The translations under genes were made by a program, and so were the position numbers. A stretch of 64,000 bases of DNA, taken from assembly GCA_035610835.1 (NCBI GenBank), contig CM069441.1:157448996-157512995 (forward strand). The letters are read 5' to 3'. Positions 36,591 through 47,583 of this stretch are shown here, in pieces. A model generated the notes under the pieces. The model was not told the origin of the DNA. It saw nothing but the letters and a program-made list of their open reading frames with translations, and ran no database searches. How positions within the stretch are numbered: the first letter of the stretch is position 1; every line of letters starts with the position of its first letter. Source of the DNA: Ophiura sarsii (Eukaryota > Echinodermata > Ophiuroidea > Amphilepidida > Ophiuridae).

Positions 36591-36960
36591 TTATACAGGG
36601 TGTGTACAATTTTTACAGGGTGGAACATAAAAAATTTGATCGTTTTTGCTCCTCACAAAATAGTTTGATAGTTTGTACAATTAGGGTTTAGCTGAAAATA
36701 GTCACCAAAATCAGAACAACCGCAGAAGGTGCTACCAAATTTGCTAAGAATCATTTGCCCAAAATGTACACAGGAAAAGTACAGGGTGTCTAAAATTATG
36801 ATGAAATAATGCATAAAATGAATGTTTGTATATAATATTCTATGAAATTTAGTTAGCATGGACCATTTAATTTAAAATAAAATGGTTATCAAAATGAACT
36901 ACATGAATATCGTTAAAGTTCCTTTCATTTTGAATACAGGGTGGTCCAAAATAGGTCTAA
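36591..36960. mobile_element. Cluster of CAGGGTG-type TE termini
   Basis: ACAGGGTG occurs at about 36594, 36616, 36781 and 36938, each after T or AT. Such words are typical ends of Tc1/mariner-type and related elements. They may be nested or tandem fragments; individual elements could not be resolved. Confidence 0.4.
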
Positions 36961-38083
36961 ATAGCAATTTTTTCATGAATCTATGAACAATTCTGTGAAG
37001 AAACACTTCTGGCTTTTTTAGTTAAATGTTTTACTACCCAGGGTAGAAAAGGACTGAAGAGTCACACAAATGAAATAGTGAGACTGCGATTTGGCCATTG
37101 TTTAATCAATAAAATGAATAAAACTGTGTATTTTTTACATTAAAACACTCCCTGAATTGAACATCATATTCTAGTAGAGAATGTCTAGATAACAATTCAA
37201 TATTAGTATTCATAGTAGCAGGCACATGTTATTAACACATATGAGAAGTTTGAAAACTTTCCTATGTATACTCTTAAAATGGCATCAATTTCAAAAGTTC
37301 TAGTTTTCCGCTATTTTGTGTACAAACCTATGGGCGCCTCATCCACCGGCTCCTCATCCACCAATCCCACCCTTGACTCACTCGACGTTTAGATTGATAA
37401 CTTCACTGTTGCTAAACATGTGGCTTTAATTCTTTTTTTATTCGGTAGCTGGATAAATTGTCTTTAATATGATACCACAAATGTTATGTTTTCTTGACAA
37501 CTTCTATTTAAAATAGAGACACGTATCACGATTTTAAGGATTTTTTGAAACGATCCCACCTTATTTGATATACCTATTAGTGACCTGTGACCCGCTAGCT
37601 ATATCGTTCTGTAGCAGATTTAACAACGCGAATAGTTATTCTGCTTTCATCATTTCATTGCCAAGTGAATATAGGGTTATTCATTTAAAATCAGTGTTTA
37701 TTGATTCTACCTGAACAAATGAGATCGATTAGTGATTTCGGCCGTTTTTTCTCATATACCATGACTTTTGTTAGATTTAAAAACACAAGCAAATAGAATG
37801 CAAGACGGGTAACCAGAGGAAACCAAGTATTTGCCCTAAACACCAACCTTTCGGTTGGTGTAGCGACGTGCCGAGAGTAATAATGCCGTTGTATATGTTA
37901 GAGGGAGGCTGTAAGTTTGGACAGGATGTCAAGGGTAAATATCCTAGGTGTAGTATAACATTCTATTTTTTTTTTGCACGTCCACTAAAGCGGTCGATGC
38001 AGACCAGGCAAATACTTTCCTATGTACGTTTCTCGTGTTGACCGGATGTGCGTTCTTTCCGTACTCGCGCCTTTGGGCGTTTT
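36961..38083. other. No gene seen
   Basis: Unassigned AT-rich DNA up to the left edge of tandem unit A. A CCAACCTTTCGGTTGG inverted repeat (37845-37860) is visible. Confidence 0.3.
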
Positions 38084-39687
38084 TACACACAATCCGTATT
38101 GTACTGGAACCCTCTGAATCTATAGACAAACGTGATATCTCTACAGTACCATAAGGTAGAAGGACAAAGAGATGGCACGTGCCGCGTTCAGTTATTTTTG
38201 AGAGTTGGCTATTAAACCAGTACGATGAATTCACGAACATTTGAGAGCATTAAAAACGATATTGGAAAAACATTGGCACGAATGAGCGGGTTTTAATAAA
38301 GGGCCATTGCCTAGTGACACGCCTTCATATATGTGTCCTATGAAAAGGTGCAGCAACACGACGCTTGACGTACGTCTTTCCAATGATTGTGTTTTACCGG
38401 TAGTATTGCAATTGCGGCAATACAATCGATTCTATCTATAAACCTGATCTGTTATAGGTGCAACTCAAATCCACTCCGCCGGTGGACGTTGCTCCTGTAA
38501 TTTTGAATGTATTGTTAGCATTCAGTGTGAACAAATACCAAGCGCGGCCATAGTTGACAAAACGTCATTGTAAACTGATCGGTATGTCAATCATTCGTCT
38601 GCCGTTTAATTCACGTTCTGGGCGCGTTGAATCTTCAAGTACAATTATAGCCTGCACACTCATATGTGTTGTAAAACATGATATCTTACATAATATTAAC
38701 ACGTCCCTTTTCGGCCAATATACAAGAAAGTTTAAAATATTTCTAAAATATTGTCTGTCGATAATTGTTTCCGTAAGTCGAATTGTTTAAAATATTTGTT
38801 TTGCTGGTCAGAGGAAATGCTATTGTTTACACGTATTGTCATATTTTAGCGTGAACGAAATAAGTATATTTTCGAACACCAGTTCAAAACATTTGTCGTA
38901 CACTTTATGTTTTAAAGTTTGGCACATCCTGGAAGTGGTACATCGTGAATACTGTAATGGTAGCGCCCATTCGGTCTGGACTCTTGACTCTTGACTGTAA
39001 AAGATAATGGTCTTGTCCGGTACATTACCGTTTTTAAAAGAGAGTTTATTGGATGTATAAGACAGTGGCTTACCGTGACTAACTGACAACTTATGTTGAT
39101 AGAAAGGGAAACTTTAGAAATAAAATAAAAATTAGCAACGCTGCATAACCTTTCTAATATTTTAATGGCAAACCATATCACAGTTTTTCAAGTTTCATCA
39201 GGTCACAATAATTAATGCTGCAGTGTGTGTTGTTCAAAAGAGGAAAAACAATGTGGGATTATAATTGTGATGTTTCTTTGAGAGTGCTGTCTCTACCTGT
39301 TGCCAGTAAAGCATAAAAATAGCCGACCTGTTATGGATATGGCAGAATATATCGTAAATGGGATAAACACGGCCATACACTACAATACTGCTCCGTAGTC
39401 ATAGTGTTTCACAGACAGGAAATTCAGAGACGAGCAAAATAATTCGTCTAAGCAATAACACCTTTGTGAGTTTCAAGCTGTGGGTATAGGGGGCAAAATG
39501 CCTTGATATAATATACCGCCAAGTAAATCGAATTTAACGCAAAATGGTGGCAAATGACAGATTTTATTGTTGCTGAATTGGCTTTCTTAATTCTAGGTCA
39601 CTTGTTTCCAGTTCATGATAGCACTATTTCAGATTAGGTAAAATACAATATACTAAGGTTCATACTTGGAGTTAATTATAAGATGAT

Positions 39688-40838
39688 CTCGATGATCTGG
39701 GCGTCACCATTGACAGCAAGCTGACCTGGTCAAGGCACATCTCAGGCCTTGCAACTAAAGCTGGTCAGAAGCTTGGCGCTCTACGCAAAGTTGCAAATAA
39801 ACTTGAGGCTAAAGGCAGATCTACTGTCTACAAGTCGCAAGTCCGCAGCATAATTGAGTATGCTTCACTAAGCTGGGCGAATACTTCACCCACCATCCTA
39901 AGCCAGCTCGACAACACCCAAAAGAAGGCACACAGAATCATTGGAGTTACTGAAGCTACTGCTCGATCACAGCTTACCATCAACAGCCTGCTTCACAGGC
40001 GACAGGTAGCAGCAGCTACGGTCTTGTGACAAGATGCATACTATCACCTGCCCACAAGATCTACCAGCGTTTCTTCCCACACCATGTCCAACGCCGTGCT
40101 ACCCGTTCGAGCGTATCAATGCCAGTCCATGCTCTTTCACTGCCGACTGCCAAAACTCACTGCTTAGACAGAAGCTTCATTCACACTGATGTTTCCTTAT
40201 GGAACAGTCTTTTATACGATGTTGTTGGCAGCATTTCAGCGGCTGTAATTCAGGCTTTCAAGTGCCGCCTGCACAGACATCTTCTCTCAAAGTCTTAACT
40301 TGCCATAGCCTTCATACTCTTTCATGACACACTTCGTCCAAGTCCTTTCAATATCTGAGTGTTACATTAGCATGGTAGTCATGGGTTGAGTGTAGTGTAG
40401 GTTAATTCTTGGTTGGGAGATGGGGATGATCCTGTAACGCATGTAACCAGCTGTGCTGGTGATACGGCCACGCCCCGACAGGTGACAAAAGGCAGCCCTG
40501 GTAGATTTAGTTCCTAAGTTTGTTGTGTAGGATCTCTTGATGGCCATCAGACCTCCATATTTTTTTTTTTTTTATATATATATTTTGGATGTTGTTCTCT
40601 ATGTTTGGGCTTTTATCTTATTTTATGTCATATTCATTGGCATTTTTAACCCCTGCCCATTTTTTTTTAATATTATGTATATTTTCCGAGTTGCAGTGAC
40701 CCAATTGATTGGCCTTTCAGAGCTCTTTGTAGAGAGTTACCAGTTAGATTTATAATCACTCAGTTGATCATTAACTTTGTTAATGTCTGTTGTTCACATT
40801 TGCTCTTTATACAAAAAAATAAATAATAATAATTCATA
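39688..40838 (+). pseudogene. 5'-truncated jockey/CR1-like non-LTR element (copy 2)
   Basis: Encodes the C-terminal part of the same family as 32880-34335: LGVTIDSKLTWSRHISG, ALRKVANKLEAKGRSTVYK, then EYASLSW and RRQVAAATVL before a stop at about 40027. The reading continues in another frame (40026-40298) through SFIHTDVSLWNSL to a terminal RLHRHLLSKS. A 3' UTR ends in AATAATAATAAT. In unit B the site is empty (about 50908, GATCTCGA|AGCACTATTCCC), so boundaries are well placed. No clear target duplication. Dead by truncation and frameshift. Confidence 0.9.
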
Positions 40839-41504
40839 TTCCCATTAGTTTCGTTCTTACACAAAAAAGCTGTTTTGGGTTTAAAGTATTCAATTCTTGT
40901 AATGATATAATCTAATTATATAGGCCTACTCACAATAATTTCCGTTTGGAATATTAAGTACATGCATAACAACTTCACATTTAATTCATTGATTGGGGAA
41001 TACAGCTCTATTTGAATTTTTTAATGAACGCAATTCATAAATGCCTCATACAAAGTCAATAAAATGTGAATTAAATTCCAAGGTCATGTATATATATCAT
41101 ATTTACCTCTTCCACACTATAATAACAATAGGTAGAATCCTAGTGAGCACTATGCATACGGCTGTCTTTTACCATCGCAGCGTATATTGTACACAACCAT
41201 ACGTGTAGTAAAATGTCGATGTAAATTGGTTTCGATTTGTCCATGTTCATTTGAGGGTACATTTCATTTAGGTTGATTAACTGTTTATTTTACAATAACA
41301 TGAATAAGGCGCATGGTGCTTTTCATAGCGAATCAACCTCAGAACACAGTCGAACATTGTAATACATGTTGAGGAGTTGCTGGAGGTAATCTAGGACCTT
41401 TTGAATAATTTCACTAACTGAATAAAATATACTTGAACTTTTTTAAACCTATGAACAAATGATTAAAACACCTTCATGAATATGTGTTATCATTTTCTTT
41501 ATAA

Positions 41505-41775
41505 ACCCTAACCCATTCGAGCACTTTTTTCAGATTTTTTTCTGCGCGGAGAAAGATGACCCCAAAAGTCATCGCGACCCCCCCCCCCCCCCCCCCCCCG
41601 GGATTTGAACCTCCAGCAGTGAACGATTCCCCACTACACCATGGGTGTCAAGGCTACTTGGCCGAGTATACTCGGCCGCGCATATAGCCTGGGTCGATTT
41701 TATCCTCGAAAAACTTGCACGCCGGGTGGAACATAGAGAATAGCTCGTTGAATTCTGTTTGATTTGGCAGGGTTA
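41505..41775 (-). mobile_element. tRNA-derived SINE-like unit 1
   Basis: The ends are inverted (AACCCTAACCC left, GGGTTAGGGTT right). On the minus strand it carries a tRNA-like region with a B-box-like GGTTCAAATCC at 41601-41611, and a perfect 18-bp palindrome GGCCGAGTATACTCGGCC at 41660-41677. A C run (41578-41599) interrupts it. Absent from unit B. Pol III transcription is inferred only. Confidence 0.6.
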
Positions 41776-41835
41776 GGGTTATTGAACCAAAAATTACAAA
41801 ATGTTGAAAGAAAAAAAAGAGGAAAAAAATGCTTA

Positions 41836-42113
41836 TTAACCCTTACCCATTCGGGCACTTTTTCAGATGTGTTTTCTGCGCGGAGAAAGGTGACCCCAAA
41901 AAATCACCGCGATCACCCTGGGATTTGAACCACTGACCTACAGCATCAGCGGCGAACGATTCCCACTACACCACGGTGTCAAGGACTCTTGGCCGAGTAT
42001 ACTCGGCCGCGTATATAGCCTGGGTCCATTTTATCCTCGAAAACCTTGCACGCCGGGTGGAACATAGAGATTGACTCGTTGGATTCTGGTGGATTTGGCA
42101 AAAGTTAGGGTTA
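41836..42113 (-). mobile_element. tRNA-derived SINE-like unit 2
   Basis: Second copy in the same orientation, 60 bp from the first. The minus strand shows an A-box-like TGGTGTAGTGGG and a B-box-like GGTTCAAATCC (complement of 41921-41931), spaced as in a tRNA gene. The palindrome is at 41991-42008. The ends are AACCCTTACCC and GTTAGGGTT. The unit-B counterpart (about 51680) lacks both units. Confidence 0.65.
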
Positions 42114-42239
42114 TCATTATCTTAATTAATTCAGCCATATTTGAGAAAAAAGGCATGATGTTATGTTGTGAGATGAAATATTCAAAAAATCATCAATTAA
42201 AAGAAAATATACATTATTAGAAAAGTGACCAGTTGATAC

Positions 42240-43737
42240 AGTTTTGCTCCTCGGTCGCTAACGGGGAAAACATTTGATTCCGGCCCATTCGTGTTATTGA
42301 TGTTGATGGACAAAGAAGGCATTTGAGCAGTTTCGATATGTTATTTACATTTAATAGGGCTATCTTATAGATGAGGTTTCATTGAATGGATTTGCATTGG
42401 AATATATAGGATTATACTGCACAATTTGTCACAAAATGAGTGTTATAATCAATACGCTCCATCGTCGTGTTTCATAGTACTACGTCCTATTACTTCCAAC
42501 TACTTTTTTCTACCCTGGTAATCTCGAAAACGCCAAACGTACACGCTAACAGACGTTCAGATTATAAAAGTTAAAACAGTTTAATACGAATCTGGAGATA
42601 GTTTTCAGAGATCGACCATTTATCTAAAGGCTACAGTAAAAATAAATTAGTCGTCTATTGAAACTATAAAAAGGATGGGTAGAGAAAGAAGCACTTTAGA
42701 AAAAGTTGGTTCAAACTAAACCAATCCCTTCCACGGCTGTTTGATCCCACATAATTTGTCCGATTTATTCTGAGAACACCGGAACTTGCTGGCCCGGTTC
42801 TGGTATTAACTGATTCAAGTACCTGAATATACTGGCCATCTTTTGTAGAAATTTCAGAACATTTGTTGGTGCCATTTCCGAGATATAGAGCTTTGAGTAT
42901 TATTATTTACTATAATAACGCCCTCATCGGCCACATTTCCCATAGAGTTACATGTACAATGTGTGTCAAGTAGAAAATGCCCATAATTTAAAAAGGGCTC
43001 AAACAGTTTTCTTGAAATTTTCACCTTATACTCGTATTCATTAGCGCTACCTAAATCAGGTCAAACCATAAATGGGCCACTATGTTATCTTTTTTTATCC
43101 CATAATTGTAATTATAAATCGGACAGTCAAACAGCCGTGTCACACCTAAGAGTATGGCAGTCGCTATTATTTTATTTTGTGAGACATTCTTATTGTGTGT
43201 ACGGTACGTCTTTCAGCTAAATTATCAACCGATACCACTGGAAAATGCATCTCAAGATTAGGAAATTGTAAAATCAACATGCAAATGTGCTAAGGCTTTT
43301 GATTGAGGGCCATTCATCAATTATTTTTACTAACTAAGACAAATATTTTTAAAGTCTAGATTCACCTCATAAATTTTTAGTAACGACTTATTTGTACACA
43401 GATTCGGTGCAACACATATATCTTCAACCCACGAGTCGAAATGGTAATGGCAGTTTTCTCTGCATTGAAACATATTGCAGGTGAGTATAAGATAAAATAC
43501 TAAAACTAAACGAAACTATAATTTACCCTCATTAATGAAAGCATTTTGATGTATCCTTTATTATAGTGTCACATACACGTCACCTAAAACCGTTGCACGT
43601 GACCGAGACGATCATTAGTTAATAGCTGATACCGCTGCTGTCTTCTTTAGGAGATGCATCTTCCTCTAAAGTTCATTTTCAGCAATAGAGTAGCATACAT
43701 GTATATAGTTTAGCAAATTATGAGTATGCTACCTTTA
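42240..43737 (+). repeat. Internal duplication within unit A, first half
   Basis: GGTCGCTAACGGGGAAAACA...GATGTTGATGGACAAAGAAG and the following kilobase recur at 43738-44835 with few differences. The first half contains the 408-bp MITE that the second half lacks. Confidence 0.85.
42732..43139. mobile_element. 408-bp CACGG...CCGTG MITE with 2-bp duplication
   Basis: Termini CACGGCTGTTTGA and, opposite strand, CACGGCTGTTTGACTGTCCG. The tandem partner at about 44228 is the empty site (CCCTTCACACC), proving a TC dinucleotide duplication (42730-42731 and 43140-43141). No coding capacity. Confidence 0.85.
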
Positions 43738-44835
43738 ATAGTTTTGCTCCTTGGTCGCTAACGGGGAAAACATTTGATTCGGGCCCATTCGTGTTATTGA
43801 TGTTGATGGACAAAGAAGGCATTTGAGCAGTTTCGATATGTTATTTACATTTAATAGGGCTATCTTATAGATGAGGTTTCATTGAATGGATTTGCATTGG
43901 AATATATAGGATTATACTGCACAATTTGTCACAAAATGAGTGTTATAATCAATACGCTCCATCGTCGTGTTTCATAGTACTACGTCCTATTACTTCCAAC
44001 TACTTTTTTCTACCCTGGTAATCTCGAAAACGCCAAACGCAAACGCTAAGAGACGTTAAGATTATAAAAGTTAAAACAGTTTAATACGAATCTGGAGATA
44101 GTTTTCAGAGATCGACCATTTATCTAAAGGCTACTGTCAAAATAAATTAGTCGTCTATTGAAACTATATAAAGGATAGGTAGAGAAAGAAGCACCTTCGA
44201 AAAAGTTGGTTCAAACTAAGCCAATCCCTTCACACCTAAGAGTATGGCAGTCGCTATTATTTTATTTTGTGAGACATTCTTATTGTGTGTACGGTCCGGC
44301 TTTCAGCTAAATTATCAACCGATACCACTGGAAAATGCATCTCAAGATTAAGAAATTGTAAAATCAACATGTAAATGTGCAAAGACTTTTGATTGAGGGC
44401 CATTCATCAATTATTTTTACTAACTCAGACAAATGTTTTTAAAGTCTAGATTCACCTCATAAATTTTTAGTAACGACTTATCTGTACACAGATTCGATGC
44501 AACATATATATCTTCAACCCACGAGTCAAAATGGTAATGGCAGTTTTCTCTTATTGCGAGTCTACACTATGAAACATTGCAGGTGAGTATAAGATAAAAT
44601 ACTGAAACTAAACAAAACTATAATTTACCCTCATTTTGATGTATCCTTTATTATAGTGTCACATACACGTCACCTGAAACCGTTGCACGTGACCGAGACG
44701 ATCATTAGTTAATAGCTAATCCCGCTGTCTTCTTTAGGAGATGCATCTTCCTCTAAAGTTCAGTTTCAGCAATAGAGCTTTATACATGTATAGAGTTTAG
44801 CAAATTATGAGTATGCTACCTTTAAAGCTTTTCAA
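43738..44835 (+). repeat. Internal duplication within unit A, second half
   Basis: MITE-free partner of 42240-43737. Unit B has one copy of the start (about 51815-52170), then lacks the rest, consistent with a deletion in B. Confidence 0.85.
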
Positions 44836-45120
44836 GGGATGCAACCATTTGACACTCACCAAATGGTTTGCAAGACGTCTGTATAACATCGTTAGGCAGT
44901 TAGTCGTTACTTGATATTAGCCCTTCATTCACATATCTTATTATAAAACGCATTATGAAATAATAGAAAATGTAGTAAAATATCTTGTATACACATTGTA
45001 TGTCCTATATTGTTGGTGTCTATTAAATCACGGATTGTGATTGGAAAGATATATACTGATGACGATGTCATATTCACTATATCACATTACTAAACTACGT
45101 TAACATGGTTAAGAACTTAC

Positions 45121-45190
45121 CGTTTTGAAATAATAACAATGCTAAACTCAACGTTACTCCAAAGATATTCAGTCCACAAAACGTCTTCAT
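45121..45190 (-). CDS. First coding exon A: signal peptide (receptor gene)
   Basis: Seventy coding bases from ATG (45190) to AACG|GTAAGTTCTT (45121). The peptide is MKTFCGLNIF, then GVTLSLALLLFQN plus one base: a short basic start, a hydrophobic core and a polar end, i.e. a secretory signal peptide. It ends in phase 1, which the TT-starting exon 2 at 32596 completes to Val. Signal peptide in exon 1 and a phase-1 junction are usual for nicotinic subunit genes. The last 37 bases are identical in all three copies except one base in B. The ATG is the only one upstream of the core. Linkage to exon 2 is inferred from phase, strand and order. Confidence 0.75.
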
Positions 45191-45545
45191 CTTGATTGAT
45201 TATATTATAAAACCAGAAATAAAAACAACCAAAACAACCACAATCTCAATTCGTCATCTCCACTGACATTGTTAATTTACCAATGACGGCAATGGTTTTG
45301 AACTAGAGATATATTAAACGTCGGAAATAATTGGTACGAAGCTTTGGACCATAACAATGCATTATACTCCATCAAAATAGACTTGCGTATCATCAGTAAT
45401 GCTCCCTACGTCCGTCGTGTGCAGCTCACAGTTTACATGTGGGATGGAAAAACTGATTGCAGGCCACTTCACGCAAGCTAGAGATTGTGGCGCAATTTCA
45501 TTATGTGGCTATAATGGTATCCATACGACGGGAGACATACTTAAG
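45191..45545 (-). promoter_or_regulatory. Conserved upstream block of first exon A
   Basis: Immediately 5' of the ATG on the minus strand. Highly similar to 57147-57510 and 63583-63920 (for example ATAATTGGTACGAAGCTTTGGACCATAA and AGATTGTGGCGCAATTT words). It probably contains the 5' UTR and promoter. No TATA box is conserved in all three. Confidence 0.45.
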
Positions 45546-46108
45546 TAGTGACTCGAGAGCATCCTATCATTAGGTTATCGTTCGACTATCATCATACATT
45601 GTTCCAAACGAATTCGTCATTTTACAATTCACATAATTATCAAGTTTGATGCAGAATATTCGAAGGGTTATTTAAATACTTGTTTGCAATGCAATGATAT
45701 CAAATACCATAGGTGTGTAAGAACACTAATCCGATACGAAAAGTTATGCGTTACTCTGTTGAATTTTTAGGATTGAATATGACTATAAACTGAATTTTCA
45801 TTTTAGCTCTTATTTGTTCAAGTATGGCACTCTAAGTGGTATCACTTTCAAACCAGGTATCAAATACTCACGATTTGAAGAAAAATATGGTTATTATCAG
45901 TGTCAAATGGAAGACTGCAAAGAGTAATGGCCTTGCCAGACTTACGGCGATCAGAATACCGATTGCGCAGCGCTGTAAAAAATATCAAAATATAAATAAC
46001 ACGCAGGACGAGCGGGTCAAACTGTCCGAAAAAAAATCAAAATATAAATAACACGCAGTCAAAGTGCGGAAAACTATCCGAAATGGTCAATTTTTAAATC
46101 AAGGCCTG

Positions 46109-46215
46109 AGGTAGCAGCAGCTACTTGTTATCGCCACAAGAACTCAACTTCGTTCTCTGCATAGGACTGGTTGGGTGTGGAGTAGACTGCCTTCCTCTTC
46201 CCCTGCCTCTACGCT
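46109..46215 (+). pseudogene. Short non-LTR RT C-terminal remnant
   Basis: EVAAATCYRHKNS in one frame, then RTGWVWSRLPSSSPAS in another, resembles the ending of RT open frames (compare RRQVAAATVL at about 40005). The same remnant occurs at 58230-58340 in unit B. Very short; family uncertain. Confidence 0.3.
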
Positions 46216-46663
46216 TGGGTGCTGAATCCGTTTCCTTTTAATTAACCTATTTGCTACGTTGTTCAATGTTGTTCTCTAGTCAAGCCCCGAAAACACGCTC
46301 TTTAGAGGGTCAATGGACGGATCTGACCGGTGCGGGGAGAGCCTCCTAAGTAGAATCATATTGCATCATTGTACAATGTCTCACTGCACGACCAGGCATA
46401 GTGTGTAGAGAGAGTAGTACCAGTTCAAGGGACGAATAGGTCGATTGCAGGTCATTTGCATTCATGCATGGTTGGAGTACAATACCAAGCACCTAAATGA
46501 TATGTAACCATGTGGGACTTTGAAGTAGGAACGCAGTGGGTCGTACTAAGAGCCCAATAAAAACGTGATAATCGGATAGCAACACTCTAAGAGCTACTTT
46601 GTTTTAAAGATCTGACAAATGTGGACATTTTTCCGGGCTCTTCCTGCATGTTATTCAGGTTCC

Positions 46664-47425
46664 ACACTACTAAATAAATCCCCTGTAGGCCTACCTACTG
46701 TGTGGAATTAATAATAATTAAAAATCATATTCTCGCTTCTAAAGCAACTTTACTGTTTATGATGAAGATCATGGTCTTGGCTTTCCTTTAAACAACAACA
46801 ATAAATAAGGTCAAGGAAAAAAACTCGAGATATGCGCCGTCGAAAAACGGGCTTTTTTTTAGAACGCCCAGGCCTAGCCTAGGTCTTAATAATAATACTT
46901 ATATTAAGTAGGATTTATGTAGCGCATAACCTCAAAACTAGTCACTAAGTGCTTTACAATCGTAAAAATGGTATAAAATGATAAAAAGCATTATGCGATA
47001 TATATAGCATAAACATACATATAAAAACAAAAGAAAAAATGTGGAAAGCCAGTACAATAACATTCACATTAAATGCTAAATAGCATATAACATTTGTAAA
47101 ATGTCATTGTTAAAAAGATATGTCTTCAGGTGACTCTTGAAAATATTGATAGTGGCAGCAGTCTTGATATTTAATCTTAGCGATTCCAATCGAATATTGA
47201 AGTCTCTAAAATGACTATAAAATCATACAAAATTGGTCAAAAGAATACAATTTGCACTGATATTGTGTGATAATCTTTATTTAAAAACTGTTCAATCAAA
47301 ACGCTAGCCAGCAACACTACGTATGCAGCATTTTTATATATTTCACTTAGAGGAGTGTCATTCCACCCAATTTAACAAGCCTTTCGTGGACTGTTCCATT
47401 ATTTATTTAGTGGTGTGGATCCTTT
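46664..47425 (-). mobile_element. TIR element, copy 3 (inverted, interrupted)
   Basis: Carries TTCCACACTACTAAATAAAT at one end and TTATTTAGTGGTGTGGATCC at the other. Read on the minus strand its interior follows 1735-2220 (TTAAAGGAAAGCCAAGACCATGATCTTC; CCTAGGCTAGGCCTGGGC). It is interrupted by 46889-47174. Unit B (about 58815) is empty here. It is more diverged than copies 1 and 2. Confidence 0.7.
46889..47174 (-). mobile_element. 286-bp 5'-truncated L2/CR1-like 3' end
   Basis: Minus strand: codons for INIFKSHLKTYLFNND (a typical end of non-LTR RT proteins), a stop, a UTR with TTGTAAAGCACTTAGTGA and GCGCTACATAAATCC, and a TATTATTATT tail. A TCTTA target duplication flanks it (46884-46888 and 47175-47179). 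The flanking TIR element resumes directly after, so the insertion is clean and nested. Confidence 0.8.
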
Positions 47426-47583
47426 TGTGTGGATACATTTGATACTTTTGCAGTGCAATGCAAGCGCTGGCTTGATCGCAGGGGAGTGAGAACAAGCGCA
47501 GCGCTCTGTCTTGCGCTCAAGGGCGACCATGGGGACCCTTTCCCGTCCTATCCCATGTCCACTGCGTCAACAATCGGTTCTTA

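Larger units (their letters stand above)
32597..45120 (-). other. Presumed intron 1 (from first exon A to exon 2)
   Basis: 12.5 kb if exon 1A is used; about 24.5 kb from 1B and 30.9 kb from 1C. It contains the dead retroelement at 32880-34335, MITEs, and most of tandem unit A. Intron status is inferred from the matching phase-1 junctions. Confidence 0.5.

Noticed and set aside
43451..43490. Plus-strand mini-exon (ATG...GCAG|GTGAGT) as another signal peptide exon
   Set aside because: The second copy at 44531 is rearranged and out of frame, and no partner exon exists.
45121..45190. Direct in-frame joining of first exons to an acceptor at 32586 (CTCAG)
   Set aside because: It gives a stop after a few codons; the acceptor ending at 32597 keeps frame and gives the canonical 140-bp exon.
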